Assembly: GCA_023213315.1 (NCBI GenBank)
Contig: JAKCPI010005689.1
Span: forward strand, 62,001-126,000
Length of the DNA: 64,000 nt
Reading direction: 5' to 3'
Origin: Euborellia annulipes
Taxonomy: Eukaryota; Arthropoda; Insecta; Dermaptera; Anisolabididae
Shown piece by piece: positions 31,639 through 40,542 of this stretch. Each line of letters starts with the position of its first letter. Position 1 is the first letter of the stretch. The translations under genes were made by a program, and so were the position numbers. The notes under the pieces are model-generated. The model worked only from the letters and a program-made list of their open reading frames with translations, made no database searches and was not told the origin of the DNA.

Positions 31639-32160
31639 TTAACGTTTGATTTGAGACAATGGATGCTCTGGTGGATAGTTTGGAATTGTTGGTTTACCTG
31701 TTCCTAACATTACGCACATCAAGGCATCATCTTGACCTGGGTTAAATAAACCACGGTATATTCCCGGTGGAATTGAAATCAGGTCACGCTCTTTTAAACG
31801 GGTTTGAAATTTTTCACCGTTGTGTTCAATAAATAGGTCAATCTCACCGCGGAGCATAAAGAAGACTTCTTCAACATCATGATGAATGTGCAAAGGACCT
31901 TCACACTGAGGTGGCAGTACCATTGTTGAAAAAGTAAAGTTCTCTGCTGGTACAGTGTTACTGTCATCTGCAACTCCTGTCGCCCCCGTACCCATATAAC
32001 GCATTTGTGCACGGCGATATTTAGGGTCGTAATCGGCTTGGAACTTCAAAGCTTCAAAGTCATATTTACGAGTGTCAAAGCGAGCAATACGAGTGTTTAA
32101 CCAATCTTCTAAAGAAGCACCTTCCGGTTGTGTCCACGATTCGAATTGTTGTGTAGTCAT
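31639..32160 (-). CDS. Cupin-domain protein
   Basis: 173 residues with a metal-binding cupin core: GPLHIHHDVEEVFFMLRGE (motif 1, two His and a Glu) and FNPGQDDALMCVMLG (motif 2 region). Could be a small dioxygenase, isomerase or accessory protein of the pathway. It is preceded by a long N-terminal segment with a conserved RYMGTGA. Confidence 0.82.
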   Translation of the reverse strand: MTTQQFESWTQPEGASLEDWLNTRIARFDTRKYDFEALKFQADYDPKYRRAQMRYMGTGATGVADDSNTVPAENFTFSTMVLPPQCEGPLHIHHDVEEVFFMLRGEIDLFIEHNGEKFQTRLKERDLISIPPGIYRGLFNPGQDDALMCVMLGTGKPTIPNYPPEHPLSQIKR

Positions 32161-32182
32161 TTTTAAACTCCTATACAGTGAA

Positions 32183-33405
32183 TTAATAACGTTTTAATAA
32201 AGGAACCAAGAACAATGACCCGATGACAGCGACAGCAGCCAAGAAGGTAATTCCCAGATTAAAACTATGTGTTTGCATCACGATGTAACCGATCAGTACA
32301 GGCGCAATTGCACTAGCAAAATTGCCTAGACCATTAAATATTCCACCTGCGGTCGCCCCTACATTTGAGGTCGTTACTTTTGCAAGCAGAGCAAATACAG
32401 CGGCCACTCCAAAACCCCAAGCCATCGCACTTAAAGACATCGCTGCAATAATCAATAATGGCTCGGTCATGATGACCATCACATACATGAAAATGCCTGC
32501 TAGTAATAAACCGCTAAAGACTTGAATTGCGCGGCGGCCCAACTTGTCAGATAAAAATGCGCCGATCACTTCGCCAATTAACATGGCAATGAATGGAAAG
32601 CTTGAATACATTCCAAACTCTTTGAGGTTGAAGCCTTTGTCTTGCATAAGATAAGAAGGAACCCAGCTATTTAAGCCCCATAAATAAGTCATCAATGCAA
32701 TGTTAAAGAGACAAACCAGCCAGAATGCTCTATTGCTCAAAAGTACCTTGGTATTGGCAATATGGCCTTTGAAATTGGTACGTTTGCTCTCGCCTTCAAT
32801 TTCGACGGTTTTCTTAAGTTGCAAATTACGCAAACCGAAAACAATGCTGAAAATAGCGATTAGCGTTAATCCAGCCATCACAAAAAAGTGGTGTGCCAGT
32901 CGTGGTGTGCTAAAACATTTGCAGTGATTGGGAACCCAAGGAATGCACCAATTGGTGTTCCAAGTAAGAACATGGTTGAAGCACGTGCCTGCTGACGGTC
33001 TGTGTAAGTCTGTTTAACAATGGTATAAGCCAAGGCAAATAACGGACCCTCTGCTAAACCGAGAAGTACACGTAAAATCAACATGCCCGAATAACTGGTG
33101 GTGAACCCCATGCAAAACATGAGTAAGCCCCATGAAGTTACACTCCAAAACAGCATTTTCTTTGGGTTAAAAATGTCACCCAAAAAGCTTAGAAAGACTG
33201 ATGAAAAACCATAAGCAAGTAAGAAACTTGTCATGAGCCATCCCAGTTTGGCCTTATCCTCATCAATTCCCATTGCACTTTGAAAGTGAGGATCTGAAAA
33301 TAAAACCGCAATACTAATCTTGTCGAAAAATGCCAGTACCACGCACACCATAAGGACAAAAGCAGGTACCCAATGCTTCAATCCACTTTTTTCTTCATTA
33401 CTCAT
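32183..33405 (-). pseudogene. MFS transporter (ACS-like), frameshifted
   Basis: About 407 residues, twelve hydrophobic segments. N-terminal part (32878-33405) has FFDKISIAVLFSD and RVLLGLAEGPLFALAY. C-terminal part (32183-32881) has DKLGRRAIQVFSG. Removal or addition of one base in the A6 run at 32882-32887 joins DWHTTF to FVMAGLTLIAIFS. Probably imports the cluster's aromatic acid. Confidence 0.87.
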
Positions 33406-33447
33406 GTGTCATTCCTTCGATTTGGTAATGAGAACCAGATTTAATGT

Positions 33448-34665
33448 TTACGGTTTTAACTTCATGACATTAAATTCAGAATCTGCTAACAGTTTTGGTT
33501 CTAAAACGGTGTTGGCTTGCATCCAACGTTTTGCCAGTTTGACCAATTTAGAATCATTAATGGCAATCATGTTGAGCAAACGATTTTCATGGTCTAGATA
33601 TAAATAACTCACCTGATCTTCACCACCTTGGCGAATCACTAACTCTTTCGTTTTTTCAGGTTGATACGTACCTAATATCTGGATATTAAAGTGATATTGA
33701 TCAGACCAAAGCCATGGAATATCACTATATTCAGTTTCAATACCCAGCATAGACTTTGCTGCGGCAATTGCCTGATTTTGTGCATTTGCCCAAGACTGAA
33801 TGCAATAACCCAAAGCTGGGTGAATCGCGACATCGCCCGCGGCATAAATATTTTGATCGGAGGTTTGTCCAAAGCAGTTCACCACAATGCCATCTTTCAC
33901 ATCGAGGCCCGCATGAACACCGAGCTCTTTAGCAATTTCAGCACCCGCACCCACCACCACACAGTCAAATAACTGACTATTTTGTGGATGGTTCACCACT
34001 TCAACTTTCTGGCGAGGTGCTTCAACCAAATGCAGGCTTTTGCTATCTAAATGAATTTTTGTACCTTGGGTTTCATGCATATTTTTTAAAAATGCAGAGA
34101 CTTCCGGACTCACGCTTCTTGCACATAAACGGTCGCCATATTCAAAAATATGAACTTCTTTACCTTGTTTACGCGCAGTTGCGGCAATTTCTAAACCAAT
34201 CCAACCACCGCCAATTACAGCAACATTCTTTGCAGTCTTTAAAATTTCGGCCAAGCGTTCACAGTCATGCACATTACGTAAGGTCACAACATTTGGAATG
34301 AACTGCCATGTATTGACTGGTACACGTGCACGGCTTCCTGTTGCAATCAGTAATTTGTCATATGGCAAAACCTGACCACTTTCTAAATGAACTTGTTTTT
34401 GCTCACGGTCGACTTTTGTTGCGATTTCTGGTTTATGCCATTGAACATTGAACTCTTGAACCTGCTCATTAGAAAACAGATTCAAACTTTCATAAGTTGC
34501 TTCTTTTGAAAGTACTTGCTTAGACAGTGGCGGACGCTCATAAAACACTTGATCTTCATTTGAGACCACATGAATTTCACCCACATAACCATTTTGGCGT
34601 AATGTGCTTACTGCCCAACCCGCTGCCTGTCCGGCACCTACAATTACGATCTTTTCCATAGCCAT
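33448..34665 (-). CDS. FAD-dependent ferredoxin reductase of the Rieske oxygenase
   Basis: 405 residues in the BphA4/putidaredoxin-reductase pattern: FAD motif IVGAGQAAGWAVSTLRQNGY, ERPPLSK, NAD motif VIGGGWIGLEIAATARKQG, and the second FAD motif NIYAAGDVAIHP. Passes electrons from NAD(P)H to the small Rieske ferredoxin encoded upstream at 37797-38103. Confidence 0.93.
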   Translation of the reverse strand: MAMEKIVIVGAGQAAGWAVSTLRQNGYVGEIHVVSNEDQVFYERPPLSKQVLSKEATYESLNLFSNEQVQEFNVQWHKPEIATKVDREQKQVHLESGQVLPYDKLLIATGSRARVPVNTWQFIPNVVTLRNVHDCERLAEILKTAKNVAVIGGGWIGLEIAATARKQGKEVHIFEYGDRLCARSVSPEVSAFLKNMHETQGTKIHLDSKSLHLVEAPRQKVEVVNHPQNSQLFDCVVVGAGAEIAKELGVHAGLDVKDGIVVNCFGQTSDQNIYAAGDVAIHPALGYCIQSWANAQNQAIAAAKSMLGIETEYSDIPWLWSDQYHFNIQILGTYQPEKTKELVIRQGGEDQVSYLYLDHENRLLNMIAINDSKLVKLAKRWMQANTVLEPKLLADSEFNVMKLKP

Positions 34666-34687
34666 CTTCCTTGTTCAGCAATACCTG

Positions 34688-35617
34688 TTAAACAGGCTTC
34701 ACCTGACGGCGGGTTGTGTCATCAAGACCACCCTCAATCGCCCACTCGGTGAAAAGCTCTAGACGATGTTCTTCTACACGTGGCTGCCATTCTTCTGTCA
34801 AATAATCATCGTTGGTGTAATATTCAAATGCACCGCCTAATGGTGAGTTGACGTACCAGAAATATGCAGAAGAAATTGGGTGACGTCCCGGTCCAATAAA
34901 GGTTGACCATTCCGAACGATTCATATTTAAACCGCCCCCAATCACCTCGTGAATATCACGTACGACAAATGCAACATGATTTAGACCAGCAGGTTTATTT
35001 GGAACACTGAGCAAGAATAAATCATGGTGATAACCTTTACCGCGGCAACGTAAAAATGCACCACGATTTTTGTAGGCATCAGACAAATGAAATCCTACTT
35101 TTTCAATATAGAAATTTTCAGTTGCTGCTAAATCTGGTGTGAAGAACACGACATGTCCAATCGCAACAGGTTGACCTTTTTCATAGACAGGACTTGCCGC
35201 ATTGACACGTTGAATATTGCCGTATTGGTTAATGCCTTCCGTTTTAAGTTCTTGAACATCTTTCACAAAACTTTGTTCAAAACGAATGTTCATGCCATTA
35301 GGGTCAATACATTGCACCGTGTTTTCTGAACGCGCAAAACCATTTACATCAGCTAAACGACCTGCCAAGTCTTCAAGGTCTTGAGCATGATCAACACCCC
35401 AAGTGACTTCACGTAAAGTTGAACCTTGTTCAATAGCAGCTGGTAAACGGTCATCATCACAATTAAACAGATAAATCTTGCTACCGTTTTGAGTCTGATA
35501 TAAATCAGTGCCTTCAATATCAGAAGCACTTTGGCTTAAACCAAAATCTGCCAAAAACTTGTTTGAAGCAGCTCTATCTTCAACTCCAAACTTTAAAATC
35601 TCGATCCCTGTAATCAT
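34688..35617 (-). CDS. VOC-superfamily ring-cleavage (extradiol) dioxygenase
   Basis: 309 residues made of two glyoxalase/VOC modules. The C-terminal module has Fe(II) ligands in GHVVFFTPD (His), GLNHVAFVVRD (His) and GGAFEYYTND (Glu), the type I extradiol pattern. The N-terminal module has lost the ligands, as is usual. Would cleave a catechol-like intermediate made by the Rieske oxygenase and SDR. Confidence 0.88.
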   Translation of the reverse strand: MITGIEILKFGVEDRAASNKFLADFGLSQSASDIEGTDLYQTQNGSKIYLFNCDDDRLPAAIEQGSTLREVTWGVDHAQDLEDLAGRLADVNGFARSENTVQCIDPNGMNIRFEQSFVKDVQELKTEGINQYGNIQRVNAASPVYEKGQPVAIGHVVFFTPDLAATENFYIEKVGFHLSDAYKNRGAFLRCRGKGYHHDLFLLSVPNKPAGLNHVAFVVRDIHEVIGGGLNMNRSEWSTFIGPGRHPISSAYFWYVNSPLGGAFEYYTNDDYLTEEWQPRVEEHRLELFTEWAIEGGLDDTTRRQVKPV

Positions 35618-35628
35618 TTGACTACTCC

Positions 35629-36393
35629 TTAGTTAAAGACAAAACCGCCATTGACCGGAATATTTTGACCTGTCACAAAAGAGGACAAATCCGACAGTAG
35701 ATACAATGCTGTTCCATTTAAATCTTGTGGAAGTTGCTGACGCTGAATCGCTCTTCCGTTGACATATAAATCGTGACGTTCCTGCGGTACATATTCAGTT
35801 GCTTCAACCAAAGTCAGACCCGGAGACAACGTGTTGACGCAGATATTGAACTGCCCCAACTCTCTTGCCATGGAACGTGTCATGGCAAAGATTGCACCTT
35901 TACTTGCCACATAAGCCATTAGGTTCGGTGCACCCCATAAAGCAGTATCTGATGCAACATTCACAATCTTGCCAGCAGCCGACTGCTTTAAATGTGGAAC
36001 GCATGCCTTACTGATTAGCCATGTGCCTTTTACATTAATATTCATGACTCGATCCCAAAGTTCAGGATCATAATCAATCATATTTTTTCCACCGACATTG
36101 GTTGCAAGCGCCGCACAGTTCACAAGGCCATCTAGCCCTTTTAACAGCTCAACACTTTTTGCTACCGCATTTTCAATCGAGGTCGCATCGGCAAGGTCAA
36201 CGGTGACTGCATGAACTTGAAGCCCTTGTTTCTGTAACTCTTGTGCTTCTTGTTGAACGAGCTCAGACAAAATATCTGCCATGACAACCTCAGCACCAGC
36301 TTCAGCAATCGCTTGAGCGAAATCTCGCCCTAAACCACGTGCAGCACCAGTCACTAAAACTTTTTTGCCTTGCAGCAACGCTACATTAGCCAT
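35629..36393 (-). CDS. SDR, probable dihydrodiol dehydrogenase
   Basis: 254 residues from ATG 36391-36393 (MANVALLQGK). This start overlaps the stop of the Rieske oxygenase gene by 8 bp, so translation is coupled; a longer frame to 36429 has no ribosome site. Motifs TGAARGLGRD, NCAALA and YVASKGA are intact. Tight coupling to the oxygenase suggests it re-aromatises the dihydrodiol product (inference). Confidence 0.9.
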   Translation of the reverse strand: MANVALLQGKKVLVTGAARGLGRDFAQAIAEAGAEVVMADILSELVQQEAQELQKQGLQVHAVTVDLADATSIENAVAKSVELLKGLDGLVNCAALATNVGGKNMIDYDPELWDRVMNINVKGTWLISKACVPHLKQSAAGKIVNVASDTALWGAPNLMAYVASKGAIFAMTRSMARELGQFNICVNTLSPGLTLVEATEYVPQERHDLYVNGRAIQRQQLPQDLNGTALYLLSDLSSFVTGQNIPVNGGFVFN

Positions 36394-37453
36394 GAGCTTC
36401 TTCCTGCATCTCGATACGGTTTGATGCATTTAGCGCAGCAATTTTCTTTAATTGCTTTTCAGCTTCTTTCTTCATTAAACGGCGTAAACGAGCAAGGCCA
36501 ACATCGTGTTGATATAAGAATTCTCTTTCACGCGCATTTGGTGCAAGATTTTCTAAAATAATGCGGTCTTGTTCCAGCACATCCCAATGCAACTGTTCTA
36601 AATGATTGCGATATAAGAAACGCCATACATTGCGTTGCCAGCCACTTACTTTACGGCAGCGCCAGAAAAATACGCGAGTATTGTTAGCATCAATTGGTGT
36701 TGCATAACCCACGATCCAGAACTCACCACCCGGACCAAATTGCTTACGGTACGGAATTGAAAGACGTAACCAGCTTGCACCTGTCGAACCGTATTCAACC
36801 CAGTCAAAGTTCACACCAGTTTGGCCTTCTTTTTCAAAAACAAAACCATTGTCAGTCGTGCGATGCTTCATCTCTGCGGTACGTTCACCGTCTGCCATCG
36901 AGTGCGATGTCGCGTGTAAATAGGTCCCGTGCATCGGGTCCATCACGTTATCAATTGCATATTGATGGTTTACTTTCCAGTCCGCTTGGCAAAGGAATGC
37001 ACTCCACTCTTCGCTTGCAAGTTGTTCTGGGAACTCAAGCGGTTTTGGCTGTTCATTTGCGTCGATACCAAACCAAATAAAGATTGCGCCATGCTGTTCA
37101 CTAACTGGATAGCTTTTTAGGCATTTTGTTCCTGTCATCGGACATTCGTGAACGGCTGGTACATCTGCAACCACACCATCAGCACGAACTTCAACACCGT
37201 GATACCAACAAGCAACTCGATCACCTAAGTTCCAGCCTAATGAAAGACGAGCACCACGGTGCGGACAGCGGTCTTCAAGTGCGTGTACCTGACCTTCGGC
37301 ATCACGCCAAACCACAATGTTTTCACCCAAACGGGTAATTCCGACCGGATTGGCAGCCACTTCCCAACTTGCTAAAACCGGATGCCATTGATCACGTAAA
37401 CCGAGTTCTAAATATTCTTCAGCGCTTTGTGAAGCTGATACGATTGCGTTCAT
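36386..37453 (-). CDS. Rieske non-heme iron oxygenase, catalytic subunit
   Basis: 355 residues. Rieske [2Fe-2S] ligands are C-P-H in EDRCPHRGARL and C-W-Y-H seventeen residues on. The mononuclear iron site is DNVMDPMHGTYLHATSH (Asp/His/His) near residues 165-180. No beta-subunit gene is present, so this looks like the homomeric class (carbazole- or phthalate-oxygenase type) fed by a separate ferredoxin and reductase, both in this cluster. Hydroxylates an aromatic substrate that I cannot name. Confidence 0.93.
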   Translation of the reverse strand: MNAIVSASQSAEEYLELGLRDQWHPVLASWEVAANPVGITRLGENIVVWRDAEGQVHALEDRCPHRGARLSLGWNLGDRVACWYHGVEVRADGVVADVPAVHECPMTGTKCLKSYPVSEQHGAIFIWFGIDANEQPKPLEFPEQLASEEWSAFLCQADWKVNHQYAIDNVMDPMHGTYLHATSHSMADGERTAEMKHRTTDNGFVFEKEGQTGVNFDWVEYGSTGASWLRLSIPYRKQFGPGGEFWIVGYATPIDANNTRVFFWRCRKVSGWQRNVWRFLYRNHLEQLHWDVLEQDRIILENLAPNAREREFLYQHDVGLARLRRLMKKEAEKQLKKIAALNASNRIEMQEEAHG

Positions 37454-37469
37454 TTTATTCTTCCTTGAA

Positions 37470-37769
37470 TTAATAACCTAAACGTTGCATTTCTTCTGTA
37501 AAGCTCGCAGAAGTCCATTCATCACCAGATTCACAGCGGAAACCCTGCTGATTAAGTGCAGAAACAACGTCATCTAATGCTGTTGCGCCCGCAGAAAATG
37601 CCTGAATCAAGTTCTTTACAAAGTCTTGTTCGTAGACCGTTGGTTCTTTATAACGTGTTTGCCAAACCAACAATTCTGGTTGACCAGGAATTTGAATATT
37701 GTTGATACCTGCATCGGTTGCCGGCGTTGCATAAATCCAGCTTGCCAACTTTTCATTAAATGTCTTCAT
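37470..37769 (-). CDS. Small protein with recombinase-like helix-turn-helix domain
   Basis: 99 residues. The C-terminal half, TALDDVVSALNQQGFRCESG then DEWTSASFTEEMQRLGY, has the shape of the DNA-binding tail of large serine recombinases (IA..LN..G.P...G..W....V). No catalytic recombinase domain is present. It lies between the Rieske oxygenase and its ferredoxin in the same operon, so it may be an accessory or regulatory factor rather than a recombinase. Confidence 0.7.
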   Translation of the reverse strand: MKTFNEKLASWIYATPATDAGINNIQIPGQPELLVWQTRYKEPTVYEQDFVKNLIQAFSAGATALDDVVSALNQQGFRCESGDEWTSASFTEEMQRLGY

Positions 37770-37796
37770 TGTTCTGCTTCCTTGTACATGTGAGGA

Positions 37797-38103
37797 CTAG
37801 AGTTGAATTTGAATATCCTGCCCTTCAACACGAACTGGGTACGTGCATAGGTTTCTACACCCAGGCCCACTTTTTTAGCTCACCTGTCTGAATGTCAAAA
37901 ATTGCTTCGTGCAATGGACATTCAACAGTTTGATCTTCGATAAATCCTTCGGTTAATAAGGCATATGCATGAGGGCAAACATTTTCAATCGCAAAGTAAT
38001 TTTCATCGACGAAAAATACGCCAATTTTCTTCCCTTCAATTTCGATGGCTTTCGGCTCATCTTCGCTAACGTCACCCTGCTGACAAATTGAGATCCAACT
38101 CAT
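37797..38103 (-). pseudogene. Rieske [2Fe-2S] ferredoxin, 3' end frameshifted
   Basis: First structural gene of the cluster. Cluster ligands CPHAY and CPLHEA are present, within a 100-residue NirD/BphA3-like ferredoxin. Start taken at ATG 38101-38103 (MSWISI), preceded by AAGGT; an upstream ATG at 38118 overlaps the putative operator. As read it stops at 37855 after KKWAWV. Removing one A from the A6 run (T6 at 37871-37876) continues GELKSGPGCRNLCTYPVRVEG to a stop at 37797-37799, the expected ferredoxin end. Confidence 0.87.
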
Positions 38104-38116
38104 ACCTTGCGTCCTC

Positions 38117-38139
38117 ATTTTGTTTTATATACAAAACAT
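38117..38139. promoter_or_regulatory. Putative IclR operator, ferredoxin side
   Basis: Inverted repeat ATTTTGT ... ACAAAA(C)AT with a 7-bp AT spacer, immediately upstream of the catabolic operon. A related motif, TTGTTTTAT-TA, recurs at 38283-38306 on the regulator side. Confidence 0.45.
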
Positions 38140-38282
38140 AATTTGATTTTCAAAACATGGGTTAAGCATAATACCCTTGATCATTTTTTGTCAAAGTAAA
38201 AATAGATAGATAATTCATCATCTTAATAAAATTTAAATATTTTGTTACGTTTCAAACAGGAAACAAAGTTTTAAATATAAAA

Positions 38283-38306
38283 ATTGTTTTATGTATTTTT
38301 AACAAT
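38283..38306. promoter_or_regulatory. Putative IclR operator, regulator side
   Basis: Inverted repeat ATTGTT (38283-38288) / AACAAT (38301-38306) in the divergent intergenic region, sharing the TTGTTTTATxTA core with the site at 38117-38139. Confidence 0.4.
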
Positions 38307-38376
38307 TACAATAGTTCTAAAATAAAGCAGCATGCCCCAAATTGAACCTTGTTTTATTTATAGGAAAAAGACACGA

Positions 38377-39189
38377 ATGAGCCTAACAATTGAAGAAGAT
38401 TCACAAGAATCAGAAACAACAAAAAATGATGATCGATATTTAGTACCCGGACTTGTTCGAGGTTTAGCTATCTTGCAAGCTTTTAATCAACAAGCACAAG
38501 AAATGACAATTACTGAAATTGCTGAAATTTTAGAAGTGAACCGTTCTAGTGCATTTCGTCTGATCTATACACTCGAATCTTGTGGCTATTTAAGAAAAGC
38601 CTCTCAAAAAACTTATGCACTCGATTCAAAAGTAATGGAGCTAGGTTTTAACAGTTTATCTAAACTTTCATTACTTGATTTATCGACACCTTTAATGAAA
38701 GAACTACGTGACCAAACTAAATTGGCTGTTCATCTTTCTATTTTAGAAGGCACTCACATTGTCTTTGTAAATAACATTCAATCTATGGGTACCTTCACCA
38801 GTAACATTAGCTTAGGTACGCGTTGGCCTGCCCATGCAACCGTGATTGGTCAAATGTTATTGTCAGATTTACCGGAAACTGAAGTACGACAGCGTTATCG
38901 TAATTTTAACGACTGGGATAGCTTCTCTGAACTTACTCCGACTAATTTAAAAACGTTATTGCAAAGACTGGTTTATGTAAAAACACAAAAAACTATGGTG
39001 AGTTGGGGTCATTATAATCACGATATGGCGGCCTGCGCGGCGCCTATCTTTAAACAGTCAAATGGTAAAATGGTGGCTGTTATTTCAGTGAGTTGCCCAA
39101 TTACCACCTATGATGAAAGAACGTTTAAAGACGATATCGCAAGTTTAGTTGTGGAAACAGCAAATAAAATTTCAAAATTTATTTATTAA
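38377..39189 (+). CDS. IclR-family regulator of the catabolic cluster
   Basis: 270 residues from ATG 38377 (MSLTIEED), preceded by AGGAAAAAGAC; the frame is open from 38332 but without a ribosome site. N-terminal winged HTH: LVRGLAILQAFNQ, MTITEIAEILEVNRSSAFRLIYTLESCGYL. C-terminal effector domain HATVIGQMLL and CAAPIFKQSNGKMVAVISVS. Divergent from the ferredoxin gene, so it probably controls the whole minus-strand cluster and may activate it with the substrate, as PcaU/PobR do (family knowledge). Confidence 0.92.
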   Translation: MSLTIEEDSQESETTKNDDRYLVPGLVRGLAILQAFNQQAQEMTITEIAEILEVNRSSAFRLIYTLESCGYLRKASQKTYALDSKVMELGFNSLSKLSLLDLSTPLMKELRDQTKLAVHLSILEGTHIVFVNNIQSMGTFTSNISLGTRWPAHATVIGQMLLSDLPETEVRQRYRNFNDWDSFSELTPTNLKTLLQRLVYVKTQKTMVSWGHYNHDMAACAAPIFKQSNGKMVAVISVSCPITTYDERTFKDDIASLVVETANKISKFIY

Positions 39190-39215
39190 AAAGGCGCTTT
39201 AAAATCGCCTTTTTC
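39188..39215. terminator. Rho-independent terminator after the IclR gene
   Basis: AAAAAGGCG (39188-39196) / CGCCTTTTT (39206-39214), 9-nt loop, symmetrical. Confidence 0.82.
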
Positions 39216-39230
39216 TTTTCAAAAAATCAT

Positions 39231-39539
39231 TCAAACAAGTGTAGTGATCACATTACCTTGTTGATTTTTAAAACTGAACTTAGTTTTATCGGTTACATCA
39301 ATCTGTAAGTATTGAGATTTAAAGGCAATAACAGCATAAAACTCTTCTGCGCCATCATCTAGTCCTGTGGCTGAAACTGTTGTACCTTTCGGGAACTCAT
39401 TTAACCAAGCTGCTTTATAAAAATCGGACACAGAATCAAATTCACCATAGTTTTGTGGCTCTGCCATTATTTTTGCGGCTGCCTCGTCAAACTGCTGACA
39501 CTTATAATCATCTAAACTCAATAACATTGAAATTCCCAT
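39231..39539 (-). CDS. Hypothetical protein
   Basis: 102 residues, soluble, acidic, no signal or motif I recognise. A second possible start is the Met at residue 5. Ends in a beta-rich segment YAVIAFKSQYLQIDVTDKTKFSF. Follows pnuC by 26 bp in the same direction, so it may share its transcript. Confidence 0.7.
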   Translation of the reverse strand: MGISMLLSLDDYKCQQFDEAAAKIMAEPQNYGEFDSVSDFYKAAWLNEFPKGTTVSATGLDDGAEEFYAVIAFKSQYLQIDVTDKTKFSFKNQQGNVITTLV

Positions 39540-39565
39540 TTTGTCTTCTCATGAAGTCGGTCGTA

Positions 39566-40141
39566 TTATTGAGTAATAGTTGCTTGTTTTCTTTTCACCT
39601 TTTCCCATTGATACCAACCATAAGCAGCCATTAAAACAAACGCTGCATATAATCCAGCAGTTAAAAATAAATCTTTATAGATAAACATGCCTACATAAAT
39701 AATATCGACAAAGACCCAAAGTACCCATGTTGCAATATGCTTACGACTGGTCCAATAGGTTGCCAGCAAGCTAAATGCTGCTAACTGCGAATCGAGCATT
39801 GGTACTGCCGCATCGGTAAAGTTTTTAAGAATTAACCCAAAGAGCAAGCCACCCACCGCTGCAATAATTATTTGAAAAATTACTTTTTGAACTGCAATTG
39901 GTTCAATCCGAATGTCATGATCTTGCTGCTTTCCCTTAAACCAGTAGTAAAAACCATAAAAATTTACGACCATGAAAAAGAACTGCAAAATCGTTTCACC
40001 ATAAAGCTTAAATTCGTAGAACAAATATGCATATAAAACAAAGGCAAAGAAATTAAACAGCCAACACCACATGTTCCTAATAACAGTTAATCCAACTCCA
40101 ATTAGGCTAATCAAGACTGCAAAAATTTCTAAAGGTGACAT
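39566..40141 (-). CDS. pnuC: Nicotinamide riboside transporter, PnuC family
   Basis: 191 residues, about seven hydrophobic segments. The PnuC pattern is visible in CWLFNFFAFVLYAYLFYEFKLYGE, QFFFMVVNFYGFYYWF (substrate-binding N and W/Y residues), and the C-terminal TWVLWVFVDIIYVGMFIYKDL. Imports nicotinamide riboside for NAD synthesis by facilitated diffusion. No adjacent nadR seen. Confidence 0.9.
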   Translation of the reverse strand: MSPLEIFAVLISLIGVGLTVIRNMWCWLFNFFAFVLYAYLFYEFKLYGETILQFFFMVVNFYGFYYWFKGKQQDHDIRIEPIAVQKVIFQIIIAAVGGLLFGLILKNFTDAAVPMLDSQLAAFSLLATYWTSRKHIATWVLWVFVDIIYVGMFIYKDLFLTAGLYAAFVLMAAYGWYQWEKVKRKQATITQ

Positions 40142-40253
40142 AAGAACAGCTTCTTATAGAGATCAATTCGACGAGGTATTATGAGAAAAATATCAAGTTA
40201 AGCAAACTGCTAATTTGAAATCAAAAAATCTGTGGTTCGTGCTTGAATATAAT

Positions 40254-40281
40254 TTGTACTTTTCTATTTCTGTGTTATAAA
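40254..40281 (+). promoter_or_regulatory. Sigma-70-like promoter
   Basis: TTGTAC, 16-bp spacer, TATAAA. Predicted start near 40288, ahead of the small open frame at 40311. Confidence 0.5.
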
Positions 40282-40473
40282 AATATCATCTATATTTTAA
40301 TATACTTATCATGTTTTTATCTAAAGCCCATTTATGTCTGGTTCATCAATTATATGCCTTAGAGGTCAATGTCTCTATGGCCGATTGGCGACGTCCTTAT
40401 TTTGGACAATCTGGCGCTTTGGATGAGAAAATCAAGATATTCCATTTGTAATATACCCCCTGATTTTCATAAC

Positions 40474-40500
40474 AAGCCGCCATAAAACGCGGCTTTTTTT
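40474..40500 (+). terminator. Rho-independent terminator or attenuator before the EamA gene
   Basis: GCCGC (40476-40480) / GCGGC (40489-40493) with an 8-nt loop and T7. It stands 43 bp upstream of the EamA start, so transcription from 40288 would end here unless relieved. Confidence 0.7.
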
Positions 40501-40542
40501 ATGCCTTTTAAAACACAAAAACCAAACTTTCTGGAGCTTTAT

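Larger units (their letters stand above)
40142..40542. other. Intergenic region with promoter, small open frame and terminator
   Basis: Contains in order TTGTAC (40254-40259) and TATAAA (40276-40281) 16 bp apart, a 46-codon open frame 40311-40451 (MFLSKAHLCLVHQLYALEVN...) without a ribosome site, and a terminator at 40474-40500. Together these could make an about 210-nt leader or small RNA ahead of the EamA gene. Confidence 0.5.
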
